DNA of 64,000 nucleotides from positions 1 through 64,000 of the forward strand of contig JABDRN010000055.1 of assembly GCA_013041745.1 (NCBI GenBank). The letters run 5' to 3'. Shown here piece by piece: positions 59,106 to 64,000 of the stretch. Each line of letters starts with the position of its first letter. The stretch's first letter is position 1. Origin of the DNA: Gammaproteobacteria bacterium (GTDB lineage: Bacteria > Pseudomonadota > Gammaproteobacteria > SZUA-229). Below the pieces are notes generated by a model. It was not told where the DNA came from. It did not search any database and worked only from the letters and a program-made list of their open reading frames with translations. The position numbers and the translations under genes are program-made.

Positions 59106-59624
59106 CTAACTGAACCGTCTTATAGCAGTGACTATCAGCATCAGGAGCAGCCCGTAAGCTGACAGGCTACCACCGCTGGCTTCATCAGAACCTGATTCAG
59201 CAGCGGAACCTGTATCGATAGCAGAAATCATCACTGACAATGTTTCCATCCCGCTTACACCTGGCAGAACACCGCGAGCAACATCGGTAGCGAAACCGCT
59301 AACCTCATTCAGCGTAAACAGGTCACCGACTCTATCCATCACATAGATCACGCCATCTTTGACAGCGATCGCCATGATGTTCTCGACACCTGTTTTACCC
59401 AGTAACATGAGCGCCCCTGTCTGGGTAATGACCGTACCCAGGTAACTGTAAGGGATGCCGGGAAACTGGACACAGATTTCTGATTTTTTACTGTTGTTGT
59501 AGTCATGATCTATTCCCCTGAAAAACATTGATGTTGTGTTTTTCACAGCTGTATCTATATGCGCTGTGTATGAAATAAATTCTGGCCGAGACAGGCTGTT
59601 TTCGACATGGGGTAAAGCCCCCAA
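59106..59624 (-). CDS. Hypothetical protein with GlyGly-CTERM-like sorting tail
   Basis: This 172-aa ORF starts at TTG and lacks a signal peptide. The C-terminus SGGSLSAYGLLLMLIVTAIR matches the GlyGly-CTERM pattern: a Ser/Gly motif, a hydrophobic helix and basic residues, processed by rhombosortase. The central part (NIMAIAVKDGVIYVMDRVGD, LFTLNEVSG) resembles a beta-propeller repeat. The missing export signal suggests it is the C-terminal remnant of a larger secreted protein. Confidence 0.55.
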   Translation of the reverse strand: MGALPHVENSLSRPEFISYTAHIDTAVKNTTSMFFRGIDHDYNNSKKSEICVQFPGIPYSYLGTVITQTGALMLLGKTGVENIMAIAVKDGVIYVMDRVGDLFTLNEVSGFATDVARGVLPGVSGMETLSVMISAIDTGSAAESGSDEASGGSLSAYGLLLMLIVTAIRRFS

Positions 59625-59973
59625 GCGATCAGCAAAAATGGTGAAAAAATGTGAACCCGTTCAGGTTTAGTAGATAACGAGAAAAAATCGCAATATAGCA
59701 ACGATCAGACGATATAGAAAACCAGGAACTTGATTGCCCTATTTGGTTGTCAAGCACTCATTATTTAGAATCTAAAGCTAGTCACCGAACCTTAAGAGTC
59801 ATTCGATAACTGTAAAATTATTTTAATTACTGTAAACACATCGTTACACTTGTCCTCAAGCTAAATCTAGCTGTGGCAAATAACTTATTGTTATAAAAAG
59901 CTTCGATATAAACAAGGCATGAATTATGCTTCTATATTTACAAGCCGGACTTTTATAGGTAGAGGTTCCTGTA
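59625..59973. other. Non-coding gap before the small membrane ORFs
   Basis: These 349 bases are A/T-rich and hold no supportable gene. The only clear signal is a sigma-54-like promoter near the right end (59916-59929). Confidence 0.6.
59915..59930 (+). promoter_or_regulatory. Sigma-54-type promoter
   Basis: AGGCATGAATTATGCT has the invariant GG-N10-GC spacing and agrees with TTGGCACG-N4-TTGCW at GGCA.G and TGCT. It lies 44 bases before the 50-aa ORF. Confidence 0.5.
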
Positions 59974-60126
59974 ATGGAGATAGTCATTAAATTGTTTTTG
60001 CTGATCTATTTGTTGATCATTGCGCTAGTGACAATTCTTAGTGTCATCTGGATTTTGACGTCGATATTTACATTCGACAGTGAACAAAAGAACAGTATTG
60101 ATGATAACAGCCGTAAACATGTTTAA
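59974..60126 (+). CDS. Small single-pass membrane protein (50 aa)
   Basis: This ORF is too short for the supplied track. It encodes MEIVIKLFLLIYLLIIALVT and continues with one membrane helix (about 5-33) and a polar tail ending SRKHV. AGAGG lies 8 bases before the ATG, and a sigma-54-like promoter lies upstream. The next small ORF starts 12 bases later, so they form a small operon. No family is recognised. Confidence 0.6.
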   Translation: MEIVIKLFLLIYLLIIALVTILSVIWILTSIFTFDSEQKNSIDDNSRKHV

Positions 60127-60138
60127 GAGGTAGTAAAA

Positions 60139-60306
60139 ATGATTGATTTATTGAAGAAAGGAATACAGATATTTAGTAGTAAACCAACTCAATACGACCG
60201 TTTACACATTAGCGCTGAGAATGAATACCTGGCAATGTGCTGCGGGGCTTTTAACCCGCAATTATTAGCCAAGATTAAAAGAAGTAATGCCAATGAAAAA
60301 CATTAG
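60139..60306 (+). CDS. Small soluble protein (55 aa), unknown
   Basis: This short ORF follows the 50-aa membrane ORF by 12 bases, with AGAGG 8 bases before its ATG. The product begins MIDLLKKGIQIFSSKPTQYD, has a CC pair in YLAMCCGAFN and a basic tail. No known domain. The close spacing and ribosome-binding site support translation. Confidence 0.5.
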   Translation: MIDLLKKGIQIFSSKPTQYDRLHISAENEYLAMCCGAFNPQLLAKIKRSNANEKH

Positions 60307-60413
60307 GATTTACCCGACTGGTTGATTCTAAGTGTAATAATAATTTTTCATAGCAAGTTATCGGCAGTCTTTATGGCTGCTGTTTTTTTTCTAAAAGTTA
60401 TTTATAAAGTCGA

Positions 60414-60491
60414 GTTAAAGGGGACAAAGGGATTAAAAAATGATCCATTTAAAAGTTTGGTAAAAATAACAACCCCTCCGTCTCCTTTAAC
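60414..60491. repeat. REP-like inverted repeat, copy 1
   Basis: GTTAAAGGGGACAAAGGGAT opens and AACCCCTCCGTCTCCTTTAA closes a 78-bp imperfect palindrome. A closely related copy is at 61214-61288. The word TTAAAGGGGNC resembles repeats seen beside REP-associated (RAYT) transposases, from general knowledge; no transposase is nearby. Confidence 0.75.
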
Positions 60492-60499
60492 TGCTGCGA

Positions 60500-60591
60500 G
60501 TGTATTGGCGACATACTTCATGTAGGCAGACTGAATCGGCCTCGATCAGCAGGTGTTCATCCGGCACCATGCGGGCAACAACTTCGCGCAG
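60500..60591 (-). pseudogene. Fragment of a TatD-family DNase gene
   Basis: The minus strand reads LREVVARMVPDEHLLIEADS, which matches the last conserved block of TatD metal-dependent hydrolases (LLxETDxPYL). A frameshift later, YVANTLAAVKG resembles the TatD C-terminal helix. A stop precedes the block in frame and no N-terminal part exists. It therefore appears to be a degraded relic. Confidence 0.5.
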
Positions 60592-60918
60592 AATTCAAAG
60601 CTGACGGAGTGTTTGAATATTAACCAACACCTGCGTTTACATGAGGCTAATACCTGTTGAAGTTCTGGTTAATACTGAGCGAATGCTTTTGTATATTTCT
60701 GATGCTCCCATCTGTATAAAAGAGAGTCCAGTTCTTGCCGAGACATGACACTTAGCTAGACAACATTATTAGCTTTATCCTACTGACAAAAAACAGGTCT
60801 AATAGTATTATTTACGATACTGAATATAGTTGTTAGAGAATACAAGACACGGAAAGTTACTAAGCGGCTCCTCGTGGATGGAGTACCTTAAGTGCTTTTC
60901 CATTTATAGGTAAATATT

Positions 60919-61128
60919 ATGGGTAGTTCTGGCTCAATAGAAATAAAAATATATGAAAAAATTGTAGAGCACGCAAAAGGATATAAAACTCGGGTTCAAC
61001 TGAATGCAGTTATTGACGCTTTAGATCATGCTTCATTGAACCCTAGCGTCGCAAGAGATTCAAACGAACTCCAACTCGAAATAGACAAGCTTCGAAAAAT
61101 ACTTAACAGCTTACCCCAAGACGCATAA
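60919..61128 (+). CDS. Hypothetical protein (69 aa)
   Basis: This short ORF, with TATAGG before the ATG, encodes a mainly helical, charged protein (EIKIYEKIVEHAKGYKTRVQ, QLEIDKLRKILNSLPQDA). No domain is recognised. It lies in a repeat-rich accessory stretch between two REP-like repeats. Amino-acid composition is plausible for a real protein, but only similarity or expression data would settle it. Confidence 0.45.
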   Translation: MGSSGSIEIKIYEKIVEHAKGYKTRVQLNAVIDALDHASLNPSVARDSNELQLEIDKLRKILNSLPQDA

Positions 61129-61461
61129 TTAGGCGTTAGCGTTAAATAAGAAAGAAATAGCCTAAATGCCCGCTATCGATGGTGACCTTGAATTAAAGGG
61201 GATCGAGGGATAATTAAAGGGGACGGAGGGATTAAAAAGTGATCAATTTCAAAGTGTGATTAAATAATAATCCCTCCGCCCCCTTTAACTTGGTTGCTCC
61301 AGCGTACAAAAACGCAACCACCTTTAACCGTAATAGAAAATGTTGAACGTCTTGGCTGATAGCTGATGATGGCCATATCCCTGGCCGAAAATCATACATT
61401 TCACACTTCACCATAAGCTAACGATTTAAAGCGAACAATTGGTGTTAATTATTACTTAAAT
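61129..61461. other. Non-coding gap with REP-like repeat
   Basis: This stretch before the DUF5666 terminator contains the second REP-like repeat (61191-61288). The rest has no ORF I support; the 60-aa minus ORF at 61232 runs through the repeat and is probably chance. Confidence 0.55.
61191..61288. repeat. REP-like inverted repeat, copy 2, with extra half-unit
   Basis: TTAAAGGGGACGGAGGGATT (61214) pairs with AATCCCTCCGCCCCCTTTAA (61269-61288) with one mismatch. A third unit, AATTAAAGGGGATCGAGGGA, precedes at 61191. It is related to 60414-60491. Confidence 0.8.
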
Positions 61462-61490
61462 AAAAAGCGAGCTGTAAAAACAGCTCGCTC
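61462..61490 (-). terminator. Terminator of the DUF5666 gene
   Basis: GCGAGCTGT..ACAGCTCGC is followed by five T on the minus strand, 30 bases after the DUF5666 stop. Confidence 0.85.
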
Positions 61491-61519
61491 TTCAATGTGG
61501 CATGTAACTATCAAGTTAT

Positions 61520-62941
61520 TTAATCAACTTCAACCTCATCTGCCGTACCATCGGCACCATTATCTTTAATGCTCACGCTGACTCCGGCAACTAATCCCGT
61601 TTTATCCGGATCATAGGTCGTCCCAGGGTTAACGGTAAAAGTGACACCGAGCACGGTAATATCTGAATTATCATTAAAACTATCGAGCGTACCTTCTAAC
61701 TCGTATGAGCTACATCCGGTGCCTTTATCTTCGATCTCGATCAGGCCGGCAATATAATCACCATTAGCATCTTTGCTGAATTTGATTTCAACACAGTCAC
61801 CGCTAAGAACATCGGTTAAGTCAAATGTACTGGCCGTACTATCACCAGAAAACATGGCCATGTCGGGCGTATCATTAAACTTGATGGTCAATGGGCCACC
61901 GCTAGTTCCTGTGAAGCCGCACTCTACGGAACCGACTTTAGGTTTGGTCTCATCGGGAATGATCGCATTGTTGCTGACCATACACTTGACTTCCATATCT
62001 TCGTCTTCATCCTCGCATTCCCTGACGACCAGTATGCCCGTATCCGCATCATAGTTACCCTCTGCTTCGACGAGTAAACCGGTCAGGCCACTACAGGTAG
62101 ATGCGTTGCTGATATCGACATCAGTGTTAGCGATGGAGAAGCCTGTCGGGCTATCGCTATTCGTGGACAATATGCCGGTGATCTCTGCTTCGGAATCACT
62201 ATAAAAATCATCCTCATCCTCGATCTCAGAGCTGGTCGCAATGAATACGCCGGCAATGTAACTGCCTTCGAGCTCGACAAAGTCGCCTACCGCTGGAAGC
62301 AGGCTGAGCGCACTACCGTCAACATCTATCGTACCGCCGCTCTTTAGTATTAACGGGAAACCGGTGCCATTGATGGTACCTACCGTACCTTCCACTTCAT
62401 GCTCGCTGTCATCCTGTTTTTCAACATAACTAGCCAGCAAACTACCGTCCTGCTGCCATTCACCACTGATCTCGATATTTGCACCATCGAGTTCAGCAAT
62501 GCTCGGCGGTGTAATAGTAAAGTCATCCCACTGCGTGTTACCACTGCTGGTGATAACCGTTACACCGAAGACATCAAAGCTATAGTCGCCTTTATCACCA
62601 GTGACACTACCGCTCGTCACCGCCCCTTCCAGTTCATCATCATATTTTAATGAGGTTACAGCGCCATTGGCATCCGTTTGCAGGGTGACATGCATGCCGG
62701 TATAAAGACTGTCTTCACAGACACCGGCGACTACCATGTCATCGACTTCACAGTCGGAAAGCCCATCTGTTTCGTACTCTACCCCGTTATCCATAATGAT
62801 ACTGCCGAATCCGGCGATGGTGCCAACCACGGTACTGCCGGAAGTATCAGTGGCTGAAGTGTCGCTGCCACTGCTGCATGAAACGAGCCCGGTGATCGCC
62901 AAAGTGCTAAGGATCGCACCTGTGATGATTGATAATTTCAT
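61520..62941 (-). CDS. DUF5666-domain lipoprotein
   Basis: This 473-aa protein has a lipobox (TGLVSCSSGSD) and an acidic, Thr/Ser/Gly-rich body. It is built from several beta-barrel-like repeats of the DUF5666 type: the first begins GTIAGFGSIIMDNGVEYETD, another GTVGTINGTGFPLILKSGGT, another GTLDSFNDNSDITVLGVTFT. Each repeat has the G-x-I/V-x-x-F pattern. Function is unknown; surface display is likely. It is flanked by a terminator and a long non-coding gap. Confidence 0.85.
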   Translation of the reverse strand: MKLSIITGAILSTLAITGLVSCSSGSDTSATDTSGSTVVGTIAGFGSIIMDNGVEYETDGLSDCEVDDMVVAGVCEDSLYTGMHVTLQTDANGAVTSLKYDDELEGAVTSGSVTGDKGDYSFDVFGVTVITSSGNTQWDDFTITPPSIAELDGANIEISGEWQQDGSLLASYVEKQDDSEHEVEGTVGTINGTGFPLILKSGGTIDVDGSALSLLPAVGDFVELEGSYIAGVFIATSSEIEDEDDFYSDSEAEITGILSTNSDSPTGFSIANTDVDISNASTCSGLTGLLVEAEGNYDADTGILVVRECEDEDEDMEVKCMVSNNAIIPDETKPKVGSVECGFTGTSGGPLTIKFNDTPDMAMFSGDSTASTFDLTDVLSGDCVEIKFSKDANGDYIAGLIEIEDKGTGCSSYELEGTLDSFNDNSDITVLGVTFTVNPGTTYDPDKTGLVAGVSVSIKDNGADGTADEVEVD

Positions 62942-63446
62942 AAATTTTCCTCTGCTTATTTAGTCTGTCTTAACTGTTTAACGTTTACCTGTTTAAAAAG
63001 GTTCCACTGAAAATAATTTTTTTCCTGGGCAAGTTATCTCCCAGTGATAGGTGGCCGGTTATAGCGGCCAGTCGCTTGATTTTTGCCGGGATTTAAGGTC
63101 TGGCTGCCTGGCTGCAGGCCTTATTATTTTTTCGTATATGCTGCTCAATTCGGTGTATCGCTAATAGATGACGCTTTCTTAACAGCCTGTGACAGAAAAC
63201 TGACATTTTCCATCGGCTTGCTTCACATACAGGCGCACATCCACTCCCATAATCTATGATAGCCAGTCATCAGTAATCGCGTCGAAACGCCGCTATGAAT
63301 GGCTTTTTGTGACTATTTGAGTTTGTAGACGCCTTGAAATGAAACTGGATTGAACAGCGGGGAAGATGGCGATCAATCTGGCGTGTATCTTGCAATATTA
63401 AAGTTAAAGAATTTTTAAAAATATAAAGAAGTAAAGGAGTATTACA
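62942..63446. other. Long non-coding gap
   Basis: These 505 bases carry no supportable ORF. There is a hairpin (GGCCGGTTATAGCGGCC) near 63053 and the DUF5666 promoter region at the left. At the right end is a sigma-54-type promoter. I see no riboswitch or RNA family. Confidence 0.55.
63378..63394 (+). promoter_or_regulatory. Sigma-54-type promoter
   Basis: CTGGCGTGTATCTTGCA matches the -24/-12 consensus TTGGCACG-N4-TTGCW, with GG and GC separated by exactly 10 bases. It lies 52 bases before the 37-aa ORF. Confidence 0.65.
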
Positions 63447-63560
63447 ATGATCTTAGATACAATGACATATTCGGTAATGACTGTTGTAGCAGTATGGACT
63501 TTAATCGTTATCCTATTGGCCTGGTATTCTCAAGCTCGACACGATAGCAGCGATAAATAG
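63447..63560 (+). CDS. Small single-pass membrane protein (37 aa)
   Basis: This is a short ORF with a strong AAAGGAG site 7 bases before ATG. The product is one membrane helix with a short polar tail: MILDTMTYSVMTVVAVWTLI, then VILLAWYSQARHD. It is preceded by a sigma-54-type promoter and followed by a terminator, so it looks like a complete monocistronic unit. No family recognised. Confidence 0.6.
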   Translation: MILDTMTYSVMTVVAVWTLIVILLAWYSQARHDSSDK

Positions 63561-63591
63561 ATATCTGCAATAATTGACTTTCTAAAGAGCG

Positions 63592-63637
63592 AAAGAACCA
63601 GGGACTCAGGCTAACTGGTTCTTTGTTCCCTGTTTTT
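63592..63637 (+). terminator. Terminator after the 37-aa ORF
   Basis: AAAGAACCAG..CTGGTTCTTT forms the main stem. An alternative, longer pairing uses CAGGGA with TCCCTG just before TTTTT. It separates the small ORF from gluQ. Confidence 0.65.
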
Positions 63638-63645
63638 AATACTAA

Positions 63646-64000
63646 ATGGATAAAATTATAAACGCAGATAAATACATCGGCCGCTTCGCGCCCTCACCGA
63701 CCGGCCCGGTACACTTCGGCACACTGTTAGCGGCAGTCGGCAGTTACCTGCAGGCAAAAAAAAATAATGGCGACTGGATCATCCGCATGGAAGATGTCGA
63801 TATCACGCGCAAGGTTGACGGCTCGGACCTGGAGATACTGCACACCCTGGAAGCTTTTGGTTTTGAATGGCAGGGAGAAGTCCTGTACCAGTCGAAGCAG
63901 ACTGAATGCTACCGCTACGCGCTCGAGCAGCTCATCGAACAGTCATTGGTGTTTCCCTGCATCTGCTCGCGCAAACAGCTGGTAGAGAGCGGCAGCGGGA
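63646..64000 (+). CDS. gluQ: Glutamyl-Q tRNA(Asp) synthetase, N-terminal part (runs off window)
   Basis: This enzyme attaches glutamate to queuosine in tRNA-Asp. The real frame starts at ATG 63646, which the ORF track missed because the gene is cut by the window edge. The class I signature is RFAPSPTGPVHFGTLLAAVG, followed by DWIIRMEDVDITRKV and the zinc cysteines in CICSRKQL. The absence of an anticodon domain cannot be checked here, but dksA upstream supports gluQ rather than gltX. 118 codons are visible. Confidence 0.93.
   Translation, partial: MDKIINADKYIGRFAPSPTGPVHFGTLLAAVGSYLQAKKNNGDWIIRMEDVDITRKVDGSDLEILHTLEAFGFEWQGEVLYQSKQTECYRYALEQLIEQSLVFPCICSRKQLVESGSG

Larger units (their letters stand above)
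60307..60918. other. Decayed intergenic stretch
   Basis: These 612 bases hold no intact gene. They contain a hairpin with T-run (CGGCAGTCTTTATGGCTGCT plus eight T, about 60362), a REP-like inverted repeat at 60414-60491 and a fragment of a TatD-like gene on the minus strand. The remainder shows nothing I can assign. Confidence 0.6.

Noticed and set aside
60322-60525. 67-aa plus-strand ORF
   Set aside because: It reads through a poly-T terminator-like hairpin and then through a REP-like repeat; no family similarity.
63767-63985. 72-aa ORF near the right edge
   Set aside because: It is a shadow of gluQ, whose true frame starts at 63646 and carries the class I synthetase signature.

Overview
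This 64 kb window is chromosomal DNA of a gammaproteobacterium, probably a marine or sulfur-cycle lineage outside the Enterobacterales. I base this on gene order and gene content only, because no 16S rRNA gene is present. Several classic gammaproteobacterial gene clusters are intact: thrS-infC-rpmI-rplT-pheS-pheT-ihfA-merR, ffs-dnaX-ybaB-recR, rpoE-rseA-rseB-rseC with divergent nadB, lepA-lepB-DUF4845-rnc-era-recO, guaB-guaA-tadA, and dksA followed further on by gluQ. Base composition is moderate and the gene order is dense, with short intergenic gaps. Layout: 1-1000 holds the end of an IS481-type insertion sequence and a tRNA-Pro locus. 1.2-8.6 kb is the translation and IHF operon, read leftward, with infC starting at ATC. 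8.7-13.7 kb holds tRNA-Val, an exported lipoprotein, an outer-membrane barrel and a three-gene partner-switching module (PP2C phosphatase, HATPase kinase, STAS antagonist). 13.7-18.8 kb carries DUF302/cytochrome c genes, a HIT protein, recR, ybaB, dnaX and the 4.5S RNA. 18.9-24 kb has hemC, tRNA-Ser, an AsmA-like protein and a patatin lipoprotein. 24-32.7 kb has a Na/Pi transporter, a truncated EEP nuclease gene, cti, bioA, mltF and a CheR-like methyltransferase. 32.8-43.5 kb is recO-era-rnc-lepB-lepA, a glutaredoxin, the sigma-E operon and nadB. 43.5-53 kb is a set of independent housekeeping and envelope genes: a rhodanese, orn, an M48 protease, cytochrome c, phhB, rsgA, an EEP hydrolase, a PLD-family enzyme, a surface-antigen barrel and tadA. 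53-59 kb has guaA, guaB, a small SoxXA-binding-like protein, xseA and dksA. 59.1-63.6 kb is an accessory island of small membrane ORFs, decayed genes, REP-like inverted repeats and a DUF5666 lipoprotein. gluQ runs off the right edge. The most unusual signal is at the three tRNA genes (Pro, Val, Ser). Each sits next to a truncated copy of its own end, offset by about 178-190 bp. The DNA between full gene and fragment is about 153-163 bp, is rich in hairpins, and carries a related palindrome: CCCGAAGGGTGAA followed by a TACA..TGTA-type stem in two loci, and the stem alone in the third. This looks like a small non-autonomous element family associated with tRNA genes. Other structure worth following up: four intergenic repeats with a 7-bp period, two REP-like inverted repeats, two sigma-54-type promoters in front of tiny single-membrane-segment ORFs, a sigma-E-type autoregulatory promoter before rpoE, and an mltF gene with no ordinary start codon.
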